Shown in pieces: positions 34,027 through 41,772 of a stretch of DNA of 64,000 nt. The position numbers were made by a program, and so were the translations under genes. How positions within the stretch are numbered: position 1 is the stretch's first letter; each line of letters opens with the position of its first letter. Origin of the DNA: Eubacteriales bacterium (lineage in GTDB: Bacteria; Bacillota; Clostridia; Lachnospirales; Lachnospiraceae); contig JAUNOP010000001.1 in the NCBI GenBank assembly GCA_030537135.1, forward strand, positions 62,001 through 126,000, given 5' to 3'. The notes beneath the pieces are model-generated. The model made no database searches. It was not told the origin of the DNA and saw only the letters and a program-made list of their open reading frames with translations.

Positions 34027-34593
34027 TTAGCAAAGCTTTATGACTAGCGCTGGAATCGGAGGATAGTTGGGACGGTTGTAATAGCTGGAGAGGATAACCA
34101 GATAATCCTTTGGATCAAGCTCCTTCAGCCATTTCAGCACAGCGTCCTGCTCTTCAAAGCCAGTATCGCCTCCGCGGTAGATGCACAGGGAAAGGAGACC
34201 TCCCTTCTTCAGAAGCTTCAGGGAGAGTTCCAGAGCCTGAAGACTGGTGGAAGCGTGGGTGGATTTGCTGTGATCTCCTCCTGGGAGATAGCCGAAATTA
34301 AATACAATGCAGGAGACGGTTCCCACAAGGGCATAATCGGCCATCTGTGTGTGCGAACACAAAAGCAGACGGTAATTGCGCGGAGCTTTTTCCTGTTCAA
34401 GGAGGGTCTGCGTGTGAAGCAGGGCCTCCTTTTGGATGTCAAAGGCATAGACAAGACCCTCTTCTCCTGCCAGAAAGGAGAGCAGCAGTGTGTCGTGTCC
34501 ATTTCCCATGGTAGCGTCTATGCAGACGTCTCCGGGCTTTACCTGTTCCTTTATAAAGCCGCGGCACCATTCTGTAATCGGAATATTTTTCAT
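34027..34593 (-). CDS. Class I SAM-dependent methyltransferase, YtqB-like
   Basis: 188 residues of the rRNA methylase-like (YtqB/MraW-related) family. SAM motif I reads CIDATMGNGHDTLLL, and the downstream motif VFNFGYLPGGDH is typical of YtqB. In related bacteria the enzyme methylates a wobble-uridine modification of tRNA; the assignment here rests on similarity. I chose the ATG at 34593 because GAAAGGATTCTATTTATG gives a good ribosome binding site and the product then begins MKNIPITEWC; a longer frame to 34710 adds an unrelated stretch. Confidence 0.85.
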   Translation of the reverse strand: MKNIPITEWCRGFIKEQVKPGDVCIDATMGNGHDTLLLSFLAGEEGLVYAFDIQKEALLHTQTLLEQEKAPRNYRLLLCSHTQMADYALVGTVSCIVFNFGYLPGGDHSKSTHASTSLQALELSLKLLKKGGLLSLCIYRGGDTGFEEQDAVLKWLKELDPKDYLVILSSYYNRPNYPPIPALVIKLC

Positions 34594-34960
34594 AAATAGA
34601 ATCCTTTCGCTGTGGTACGCAAAACCTTCCTTTTTTTGTGTAGCATGAAACAGGCTTGTCCCCTTTTGCATAAATAAAAGAAAAGTTCTGTGAAATTGAT
34701 ATATTTTCAAAGGAAAATCATTGCTTATATCATAGCGGATTTTCAGCAGTAAATCAATAGGCGCTGTTGTTTGTCCGCATACTTGGGGCGAGAGGATGTT
34801 TATCTGTGTTCAAAGGATTGTCATGGAAAGCAGCAGATATATATTTTTGAAAAATATAGGACAATACGTTGCATTTGTCATGGAAATGCGATTATAATAC
34901 TTGTAAAAAAACAGGATTTGCACCCGGAAACTTATTTTCGGGTGTGATTTGGGAGGAAAT
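34594..34960. other. 367-bp divergent spacer upstream of coaX, no gene
   Basis: Besides the coaX promoter it has a 12-bp direct repeat, TTGTCATGGAAA at 34818-34829 and 34875-34886, and a leader hairpin CACCCG/CGGGTG (34921-34944) just before the coaX ribosome binding site. The left 200 bp are AT-rich and show nothing else I can name. Confidence 0.55.
34869..34898 (+). promoter_or_regulatory. Probable promoter for coaX
   Basis: TTGCAT (34869-34874), 18-bp spacer, TATAAT (34893-34898). Confidence 0.6.
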
Positions 34961-35734
34961 ATGATTTTAGCGATTGATATAGGAAACACAAACATTGTAA
35001 TCGGAGGAGTGGAGAAAAATAAAACCTTTTTTATTGAGAGGGTTTCCACTGTACACACAAAAACAGAGCTGGAGTATGCGATAGATATTAAGAATATCCT
35101 GGATATTAATGAGATTTCTCCGGAAATGATCGAGGGGGGCATTGTATGTTCTGTGGTTCCGCAGATTACGAACAGTCTTCGCATAGCTGCTGAGAAAATT
35201 TTAAAAAAGGAAATTTTGGTAGTGGGTCCGGGACTGAAAACAGGTCTTAATATTCTTATTGATTTTCCAGGACAGCTGGGAAGCGATTTGGTGGCAGATT
35301 CTGTGGCAGGCGTTGCAGAATATCCCTGTCCGCAGATTATTTTTGATATGGGTACGGCCACAACGGTCTGCGTGATTGACAGCAAAAAGAATTATATAGG
35401 AGGAATGATTTATCCGGGGCTTCGGGTTTCTCTGGATGCGCTCACAGCCAGAGCAGCGCAGCTTCAGGGAGTGGGACTGGATTTCCCGAAGAGAATCGTG
35501 GGAAAGAATACGATTGACTGCATGAAGAGCGGCATTCTCTACAGCAATGCCTCTGCCATAGATGGAATTATCCAGAGAATCCAGGAGGAGCTTGGAGAAA
35601 AGGCCACGGTCATTGCCACCGGAGGGCTGGCAAAAAAGGTGGTGCCTCTGTGCAAAGAGAAGATTATTCTGGACGAGGATTTGCTTCTGAAGGGTATGCT
35701 GACCATCTATGAGAAAAACATAAAGAAAGCGTGA
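34961..35734 (+). CDS. coaX: Type III pantothenate kinase
   Basis: 257 residues. First step of coenzyme A synthesis from pantothenate, ATP-dependent. ASKHA motifs: MILAIDIGNTNIVIGG at the N-terminus, DFPGQLGSDLVADSVAG and IIFDMGTATTVCVID. The ATG at 34961 directly follows GGGAGGAAAT; an ATG four codons earlier overlaps that site. The type III enzyme is not inhibited by CoA. coaE, the last step of the same pathway, is at 5525. Confidence 0.95.
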   Translation: MILAIDIGNTNIVIGGVEKNKTFFIERVSTVHTKTELEYAIDIKNILDINEISPEMIEGGIVCSVVPQITNSLRIAAEKILKKEILVVGPGLKTGLNILIDFPGQLGSDLVADSVAGVAEYPCPQIIFDMGTATTVCVIDSKKNYIGGMIYPGLRVSLDALTARAAQLQGVGLDFPKRIVGKNTIDCMKSGILYSNASAIDGIIQRIQEELGEKATVIATGGLAKKVVPLCKEKIILDEDLLLKGMLTIYEKNIKKA

Positions 35735-35784
35735 AAGACTCTCAAAGTGAGCCTTTGGCAGAGCTTTCTGGCTATGCAGGCAGC

Positions 35785-36678
35785 TTAGTCCTCAGACAGA
35801 AAAGCCCTTCTCATATCCTCTGGAACAGGCGCCTGAAAAATAAGAGCCTTTCCTGTAATCGGATGTCTGAATACAAGCTGATAGGAGTGCAGCGCCTGCC
35901 TATGAATATGGGAAAAATTCGGGTTATATAGGAAATCTCCTGTCAGAGGAAAGCCGAGATGCTTCATGTGAACGCGAATCTGGTGTGTGCGTCCGCTTTC
36001 CAGATGAAGCTCCAGGAGGGAGAGACCGTTATGGAAATCGAGCCTTTGAAAATGTGTACAGGCAGATTCTCCTGTCTTGTAATTGACTTCTCTGAGAATC
36101 GCAGAGCTGTCCACACGCGCAATGGGAGCCTGGATGGTGCCGGACAGAGGCGTCTTTCCTTCAGCAAGAGCCAGATAGGTTCTGTGAATCTCTCTGGCCT
36201 TCATCTGCGCAGACAAAACGGCAGCGCTCAGAGCATTTTTTGCAAGGATGAGGGCTCCGGTGGTATCTCTGTCCAGACGGTTGATGCAGCGGAAAACATA
36301 GGCTTCGCCCTTCTGGGCATAATACCATGCCACTCCGTTTGCAAGAGTATTTTCATAATTGCCCACAGAGGGATGGATGGGAGTATCGGCAGCCTTGTTG
36401 AGAACCAGAATGTCCTCGTCCTCATAGAGAATATGGAGAGGCATGAAAACCGGCGGGATTTTCTCAGACGCCTTTTCATCCGCAAGGCGCACACGGATAC
36501 AATCGCCAACGCCAAGAAGAGCGTGTCCTCTGGCTATTCCATTGTTCAGAAGCAGACTGCCGGGAGAAGTCTTGAAGCCTGTAAGCATGTGCCTGGAATA
36601 CCCCTTAGCACGCAGAAAATCAAGGAGAGTCTGCCCTGCCTCTGCTTCCTGAATCTGATAGATAAATATGCGCTCCAT
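35785..36678 (-). CDS. RluA-family pseudouridine synthase
   Basis: 297 residues. An N-terminal S4-like RNA-binding segment (LLDFLRAKGYSRHMLTGFK) is followed by the RluA catalytic domain with INRLDRDTTGALILAKN, where the Asp after RL is the catalytic nucleophile. It converts uridines in rRNA or tRNA to pseudouridine; the exact site (RluC-, RluD- or another type) is not determined. Divergent from the cobalamin operon, with a minus-strand TATAGT at 36771-36776. Confidence 0.9.
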   Translation of the reverse strand: MERIFIYQIQEAEAGQTLLDFLRAKGYSRHMLTGFKTSPGSLLLNNGIARGHALLGVGDCIRVRLADEKASEKIPPVFMPLHILYEDEDILVLNKAADTPIHPSVGNYENTLANGVAWYYAQKGEAYVFRCINRLDRDTTGALILAKNALSAAVLSAQMKAREIHRTYLALAEGKTPLSGTIQAPIARVDSSAILREVNYKTGESACTHFQRLDFHNGLSLLELHLESGRTHQIRVHMKHLGFPLTGDFLYNPNFSHIHRQALHSYQLVFRHPITGKALIFQAPVPEDMRRAFLSED

Positions 36679-36786
36679 AAGAACCCCCTCCCTTCTGGCT
36701 GCCCTTGTTTTTTACTGAAAAGCTTCTGCTCATCTGCGCTTACGACAGCACTGAAAGAGCTTTGCAGCCTACTATACCACAATTCG

Positions 36787-36815
36787 TTGACTTTTTCCAT
36801 AAGAGATTATATAAT
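36787..36815 (+). promoter_or_regulatory. Sigma-A promoter of the cobalamin operon
   Basis: TTGACT (36787-36792), 17-bp spacer, TATAAT (36810-36815). The -10 box lies at the centre of the palindrome at 36795-36826. Confidence 0.85.
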
Positions 36816-36826
36816 CTCTTATGGAA
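36795..36826. promoter_or_regulatory. 32-bp perfect palindrome over the cobalamin operon promoter
   Basis: TTCCATAAGAGATTAT followed by its exact reverse complement, with no spacer. It covers the spacer and -10 box of the cbi promoter and lies about 20-55 bp upstream of the divergent rluA-type -10 box, so one bound protein could affect both. Reads as an operator; the regulator is unknown. Confidence 0.7.
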
Positions 36827-36999
36827 GGAAAAAGTTAAAGAAGGAATGGCTCTGGAAGCAGGTGGAAATCCTGCACAAGTCCGTTACTGTCATAGTCAGA
36901 TACATCCGTTCTTTCTGGAAACGGGGGGTTCCTGCGGCAACCGGGACGCTCCAGGAGAAACAGCAAGGGGTTGTCATGCATGGCAGCCTCTCTTTTTTA
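36826..36999 (+). promoter_or_regulatory. Cobalamin riboswitch with terminator
   Basis: The conserved core reads GGAAGCAGGTGGAAATCC (36854-36871), then CCGTTACTGT (36881-36890) and AGTCAGATACATCCG (36894-36908). This matches the B12-box pattern GGAAnnnGGTGnAAnTCC...CCGnnACTGT and the short AdoCbl-type 3' segment. A terminator stem GGTTGTCA/TGGCAGCC with loop TGCA and a T-run lies at 36969-36999. High cobalamin should therefore stop transcription before cbiD. Confidence 0.88.
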
Positions 37000-37157
37000 T
37001 GCGCGATAAGCCCGGCAGGCGGCTGCCATGCTTGCATGAGCAGACATTTGCCGGGCAGCGGACAGCGAACAGCGGCGACTGTGAGCTGCCCGCAGTATCG
37101 CGGTGGATAAGGGAACTGGCTTTCCCTATCCGATTGTTTGAAGCAGGGAGGATCCAT

Positions 37158-38330
37158 ATGGCGCATCAGACAGGACTGGAAGACAGGTATGTAATAAAAA
37201 ACAACAGGAAAATGAGGCTAGGCTATACCACTGGCTCCTGCGCTGCTGCAGCAGCAGGGGGAGCTGCCAGAATGCTCCTTCTTGGAGGGGAGCTTTCAGA
37301 AATTGAGCTTCTCACTCCAAAGGGGATTCTTCTGAATCTGGAGCTTTTGGACATTACAAGAGGGGAGAATTCTGTGAGCTGCGCTGTGAGAAAGGACGCT
37401 GGAGACGACCCGGATACAACAGACGGGATTCTTGTATATGCCTGCGTGAAGAGGCGCACAGACGGAAAAATATGCATTGACGGCGGCGAGGGCGTGGGAA
37501 GAGTCACAAAGCCCGGACTCTGGCAGAAGATAGGAGAGGCCGCTATCAACCGGGTTCCAATGGCAATGATTCAAAGAGCCTGCGAGGAGGCCTGCGAGGC
37601 AGCAGACTATGAGGGAGGCCTTACGGTTCTTATTTCAGTTCCGGAAGGGGCCAAGAGGGCAAAGAAAACCTTTAATCCAAGGCTTGGAATTGAAGGCGGA
37701 ATTTCCATTCTTGGAAGTAGCGGAATTGTAGAACCCATGAGCGAGAGCGCTTTGATTGAGAGTATTCGGGTGGAAATGGCGCAGAAGAAGTCGCAGGGAG
37801 AGGAGTATCTTCTGGTGACTCCGGGAAATTATGGCGCAGACTACCTCAGAGAGCATATGAGTCTTCCATTTGAAAAAAATATGAAGTGCAGCAATTACGT
37901 AGGAGAGGCCATAGACATGGCTGTGAATATGGGGATTAAGGGAATTCTTTTTGTCTCCCACATAGGAAAATTTGTGAAGGTGGGAGCCGGGATTATGAAT
38001 ACCCATTCCCATAGTGCGGACGCAAGGCTGGAGGTGCTGTCCGCCTGCGCCGTGCGTGCTGGAGGAGATCTCTCCACGGCAAGAAGGGTTCTGGAATGCA
38101 GCACAACAGACGAAGCTCTTGACTGCCTCGCAGAGGGAGGAATTCTGGAAAAATCCATGGAAATCCTTCTTAAAAAAATACAATTTTATCTGGATCATCG
38201 TTCTTATGAACAGATTCTTTTGGGGGCAGTAATTTTCTCCAATGAAAGGGGCTTTCTCGGTATGACGCCCCGTGCAGGAGAACTTATAGAACGGCTCCAG
38301 AGCGTAAATAAAATGCAGACGGATTGCTGA
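37158..38330 (+). CDS. cbiD: Cobalt-precorrin-5B (C1)-methyltransferase
   Basis: 390 residues. Methylates C1 in the anaerobic corrin pathway. The diagnostic N-terminal segment is LGYTTGSCAAAAAGGAARML; later RLGIEGGISILGSSGIVEPMS and GKFVKVGAGIMNTHSHSADAR. I chose the ATG at 37158 because GGGAGG lies directly upstream; the frame is open further left through the leader but without family sequence. First gene of the cobalamin operon. Confidence 0.95.
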   Translation: MAHQTGLEDRYVIKNNRKMRLGYTTGSCAAAAAGGAARMLLLGGELSEIELLTPKGILLNLELLDITRGENSVSCAVRKDAGDDPDTTDGILVYACVKRRTDGKICIDGGEGVGRVTKPGLWQKIGEAAINRVPMAMIQRACEEACEAADYEGGLTVLISVPEGAKRAKKTFNPRLGIEGGISILGSSGIVEPMSESALIESIRVEMAQKKSQGEEYLLVTPGNYGADYLREHMSLPFEKNMKCSNYVGEAIDMAVNMGIKGILFVSHIGKFVKVGAGIMNTHSHSADARLEVLSACAVRAGGDLSTARRVLECSTTDEALDCLAEGGILEKSMEILLKKIQFYLDHRSYEQILLGAVIFSNERGFLGMTPRAGELIERLQSVNKMQTDC

Positions 38331-38435
38331 GATACCAGGGCCAAGGGGTCAAAAGGCTGGCGAAAGCCTGCTGGCAGGAGGAGCTTTGATCTTGGACTCT
38401 GTCAAAAACATAAAAGTAAGCGGAGGAACTTTAAG

Positions 38436-39113
38436 ATGAAGGGAAAATTATATGGCGTAGGAGTAGGCCCCGGAGATCCGGAGCTTCTTACGCTCAAGGC
38501 GCTGCGGCTGGTGAAGGAGGCGCAGATCATTGTTGTGCCGGGAGAAAAAGCAGAAGACAGCGTGGCCTATAAGATTGTAAAGGGAGCCTATGAGGCTCTT
38601 GACAAAAAGGAGCTTCTTGCCATTCCCATGCCTATGACAAAGAATGCAGAGCTTCTGGAAAAATATCATGCAGAGGCAGCAGAAAGGATAAGAGCATGTC
38701 TGGATGAGGGCAAGCAGGTAGTTTTTCTCACTTTGGGAGATCCGACTGTGTATTCGACTTATCTGTATGTTCATAAGAGAATTACGGACATGGGATATGA
38801 CACAGAGATCGTGAGCGGAATTACCTCCTTTTGCGCTGTGGCGGCAAGACTGAATCAGGGGCTTGTGGAAAAGGCGCAGCCTTTGCATGTGCTTCCGGCG
38901 TCCTATCAGATAGAGGAAGGATTAAAGCTTCCCGGAACAAAGGTTCTTATGAAGGCAGGAAAAAAGCTGTCTGCTGTAAAGGCGCAGATGCAGGCTCTTG
39001 GAGAAACAGGAATGATGATTGAAAACTGCGGTATGCCAGATGAGAGAATCTATAAATCTCTGGAGGAAATCCCGGATACAGCAAGCTACTATTCACTCAT
39101 TATTGTAAAGTAA
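38436..39113 (+). CDS. cbiL: Precorrin-2 / cobalt-factor II C20-methyltransferase
   Basis: 225 residues of the tetrapyrrole methylase fold. SAM-binding N-terminus LYGVGVGPGDPELLTLKAL; then FLTLGDPTVYSTYLYVHKR and VSGITSFCAVAARLNQGL. It adds the C20 methyl, which is later lost on ring contraction. CGGAGG precedes the ATG. A 105-bp gap separates it from cbiD and includes a small AGCC hairpin but no clear terminator. Confidence 0.94.
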   Translation: MKGKLYGVGVGPGDPELLTLKALRLVKEAQIIVVPGEKAEDSVAYKIVKGAYEALDKKELLAIPMPMTKNAELLEKYHAEAAERIRACLDEGKQVVFLTLGDPTVYSTYLYVHKRITDMGYDTEIVSGITSFCAVAARLNQGLVEKAQPLHVLPASYQIEEGLKLPGTKVLMKAGKKLSAVKAQMQALGETGMMIENCGMPDERIYKSLEEIPDTASYYSLIIVK

Positions 39114-39207
39114 AAGCTGCCTGTGAACGCAGGGAACAGCGGCTTTTATTTTCACCTATGGCGCTGTCCGCGCAGGCAGATATGTCCGTTTGGAGGAGGA
39201 AAGTTCA

Positions 39208-39978
39208 ATGATACATTTTGTAGGAGCAGGAAGCGGGGCTGCTGATTTGATTACAGTGAGAGGCATGCGCCTTCTGGAGAAGGCAGATATTATCATCTAT
39301 GCAGGCTCTCTGGTAAACCCCAGGCTTTTGGATTATGCAGGAGAGAGCTGTGAGATTTATAATAGTGCAAAAATGACCTTGGAGCAGGTTCTGGAGGTTA
39401 TGACAGAAGGAGAGAAATCCGGCAAAACCACGGTGCGCCTTCACACAGGAGACCCTTCGCTGTACGGAGCCATCCGCGAGCAGATGGATGTTCTGGACGA
39501 GAAGGGGATTTCCTATGATTATTGTCCGGGAGTCAGCTCTTTTTGCGGGGCAGCCAGCGCCCTGAACCTGGAATACACCCTCCCAGAGATTTCCCAGAGC
39601 GTGATTATCACCAGGATGGCAGGAAGAACGCCGGTTCCTGAGAGGGAAAGCATAGAATCCTTTGCTGCTCATCATGCCACAATGGTGATTTTTCTAAGTA
39701 CAGGAATGCTGGAGGAATTATCGCAGAGGCTGATTGCAGGAGGCTACTGTGAGGACACGCCCGCTGCCATTGTCTACAAGGCAACCTGGGAGGATGAGAA
39801 AAAGTTCATCTGTACGGTCGGAACCCTTGCGCAGACAGCCAGAGAAAACCAGATTACAAAGACCGCGCTTATGATTATCGGGGATGTGGTGAAATGTACA
39901 GGCTACGAGCGCTCCAGGCTTTATGACCCCGGATTTTCCACGGAATTTCGGAAAGCAGAGAGGAAGAGCGGACATTGA
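39208..39978 (+). CDS. cbiF: Cobalt-precorrin-4 C11-methyltransferase
   Basis: 256 residues. N-terminus MIHFVGAGSGAADLITVRG, then YAGSLVNPRLLDYA, VRLHTGDPSLYGAIREQM and GVSSFCGAASALNLEYTLPE, the classic CbiF/CobM set. The ATG at 39208 follows GGAGGAGG. A leader of 94 bp contains part of a GTGAACGCAGGGAACAG repeat. The stop overlaps the cbiG start by four bases. Confidence 0.95.
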   Translation: MIHFVGAGSGAADLITVRGMRLLEKADIIIYAGSLVNPRLLDYAGESCEIYNSAKMTLEQVLEVMTEGEKSGKTTVRLHTGDPSLYGAIREQMDVLDEKGISYDYCPGVSSFCGAASALNLEYTLPEISQSVIITRMAGRTPVPERESIESFAAHHATMVIFLSTGMLEELSQRLIAGGYCEDTPAAIVYKATWEDEKKFICTVGTLAQTARENQITKTALMIIGDVVKCTGYERSRLYDPGFSTEFRKAERKSGH

Positions 39979-41084
39979 AACGAATAGCAATACTCTCCTT
40001 TAGCCTGACAGGCTGTACGCTTGGAGAGCGGATAAGGGAGCTGCTTGAGGAGAGAAATATGGAGGTATCGCTGGATGTAAAGAGCAGGTATTTGTCTGTC
40101 TCTACGCCAAAGAATCTCAGGGAGTGGACAGGGGAGAAATTTTCCGCCCAGGATGCGCTGATCTTTATAGGAGCCTGCGGAATCGCTGTGAGAGCGATCG
40201 CCCCCTTTGTGCAGGGAAAGAAAAGCGACCCTGCTGTTCTTGTGATGGATGAATGCGGAAGGTTTGTGATATCTCTTCTTTCCGGGCATCTGGGAGGAGC
40301 CAATGAGCTGACAGGATATCTCGCTGAGAAAATCGGGGCAATGCCTGTAATTACCACGGCAACAGACCTTCATGGGAGGTTTGCAGTGGATATTTTCGCA
40401 AAGGAGAGAAAATGCGCCATTTTGCATATGGCAGCTGCAAAAGAGGTTTCAGCAGCCATTCTGGCAGGAGAGGCCGTGGGCTTTTACAGCGAATTTCCAA
40501 TAAGAGGAGTTCTTCCAGAGGGGCTGATTTTGTGCCTTTCGGATGGAAGACCTGTGGATCCTCAAAAGCACAGACAGGAGACGCCCAGGGTAGGCGTGGC
40601 TGTCACTATACATACGGCTGTGCAGCCCTTTTCCTCTACTGCTGTGGTGGTGCCTTCCTGCGTGACAGTCGGCATTGGCTGCAGGAGAGGAAAGGAAGCC
40701 TCTTCTATATATAAGCACATACAGGAGACGCTTGGCAGGGCCGGGATATATACAGAGGCCCTTGCATTGGCGGCAAGTATTGATCTGAAGGCAGATGAGA
40801 AGGGAATTTTGGAGAGCGCAGCTCTTTTGGGAATTCCCTTTAGAACCTTTTCCGGGCAAAAGCTCTCGCAAGTACCCGGCGCTTTCACACCGTCTGCCTT
40901 TGTAAGCTCTGTGACAGGAGTTGACAACGTGTGTGAGCGGAGCGCGGTTCTTGGCAGCGGCCATGGAACCCTGATACAGAAGAAAACAGCGGCTGACGGA
41001 GTGACAGCAGCTCTGGCAGTCAAAGATTGGAGGGTTGATTTTGAGCAAGATTTATGTAGTGGGAATCGGTCCGGGTTCCTATGA
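39975..41084 (+). CDS. cbiG: Cobalt-precorrin-5A hydrolase
   Basis: 369 residues, TTG start overlapping the cbiF stop (TTGA). Opens the delta-lactone of cobalt-precorrin-5A and releases the two-carbon fragment as acetaldehyde. N-terminal domain with IFIGACGIAVRAIAPFVQGKK and SGHLGGANELTGYLAEKIGA; C-terminal domain from about 220 with VGIGCRRGKEASSIYKHI. Its 3' end overlaps cbiH by 44 bases. Confidence 0.92.
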   Translation: MKRIAILSFSLTGCTLGERIRELLEERNMEVSLDVKSRYLSVSTPKNLREWTGEKFSAQDALIFIGACGIAVRAIAPFVQGKKSDPAVLVMDECGRFVISLLSGHLGGANELTGYLAEKIGAMPVITTATDLHGRFAVDIFAKERKCAILHMAAAKEVSAAILAGEAVGFYSEFPIRGVLPEGLILCLSDGRPVDPQKHRQETPRVGVAVTIHTAVQPFSSTAVVVPSCVTVGIGCRRGKEASSIYKHIQETLGRAGIYTEALALAASIDLKADEKGILESAALLGIPFRTFSGQKLSQVPGAFTPSAFVSSVTGVDNVCERSAVLGSGHGTLIQKKTAADGVTAALAVKDWRVDFEQDLCSGNRSGFL

Positions 41085-41772
41085 ACAGATGACAGGAAGA
41101 GCTGTGCAGGCTCTTCAGTGCAGTGACGCCATTATCGGATACACAGTGTATGTGGATCTTGTAAAGGAGCATTTTCCTGGAAAGGAATTTCTGACAACAG
41201 GGATGAAAAAGGAGGTGGAGCGCTGCACACTGGCCTTTGAGGAGGCGAGAAAGGGAAAGAACGTTTCCATGATTTGCAGCGGGGATGCAGGCGTTTATGG
41301 AATGTCAGGCCTTATGTATGAGGTGGGAGTGAATTACCCGGATATAGAGCTGGAAATCATCCCAGGAGTAACGGCGGCAACAGGAGGCGCTGCGGTTCTT
41401 GGCGCTCCTCTTATTCACGATTTCTGCCTTATCAGTCTCAGCGACCTTCTGACTCCCTGGGAAAAGATTGAGGCGCGTCTTCTCGGTGCTTCCAAGGCGG
41501 ATTTTGTAATCTGCCTCTATAATCCATCCAGCAAAAAGCGTCATGACTATCTTAAGAAAGCGTGTGATTTGATGATGACCTATAAGTCTCCTGAGACCGT
41601 GTGCGGCATTGTCGGAAATATTGCCAGAGAGGGTGAAATTTCCAGAGTGATGACGCTTCAGGAGCTTAGAGACACACAGGTAGATATGTTCACCACAGTG
41701 TTTATAGGAAATTCGCAGACAAAGAGCATTGGCGGAAAAATGGTGACGCCCAGAGGATATCGGAATGTGTAG
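41041..41772 (+). CDS. cbiH: Precorrin-3B / cobalt-factor III C17-methyltransferase
   Basis: 243 residues. Ring-contraction methyltransferase of the CobJ/CbiH family: SKIYVVGIGPGSYEQMTGRA, MICSGDAGVYGMSGLMYEV, EIIPGVTAATGGAAVLGAPL and FVICLYNPSSKKRHDYL. Start probably TTG at 41041, six bases after GGAGGG; a TTG at 41035 lies too close to it. Long overlap with cbiG and an 8-base overlap with the next gene. Confidence 0.93.
   Translation: MSKIYVVGIGPGSYEQMTGRAVQALQCSDAIIGYTVYVDLVKEHFPGKEFLTTGMKKEVERCTLAFEEARKGKNVSMICSGDAGVYGMSGLMYEVGVNYPDIELEIIPGVTAATGGAAVLGAPLIHDFCLISLSDLLTPWEKIEARLLGASKADFVICLYNPSSKKRHDYLKKACDLMMTYKSPETVCGIVGNIAREGEISRVMTLQELRDTQVDMFTTVFIGNSQTKSIGGKMVTPRGYRNV

Larger units (their letters stand above)
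36679..37157. other. 479-bp regulatory spacer before the cobalamin operon
   Basis: Holds divergent promoters, a 32-bp palindrome, the cobalamin riboswitch and its terminator. From 37000 to 37157 a further leader contains GGGCAGC/GCTGCCC (37054-37092) and the hairpin GGATAaGGGAA-ctggc-TTTCCCTATCC (37107-37131) shortly before the cbiD ribosome binding site. No gene is seen. Confidence 0.75.

Noticed and set aside
35959-37110. 383-codon plus-strand open frame across the RluA-type gene and the cobalamin leader
   Set aside because: Antisense to a clear enzyme, then runs through promoter, palindrome and riboswitch; not coding.
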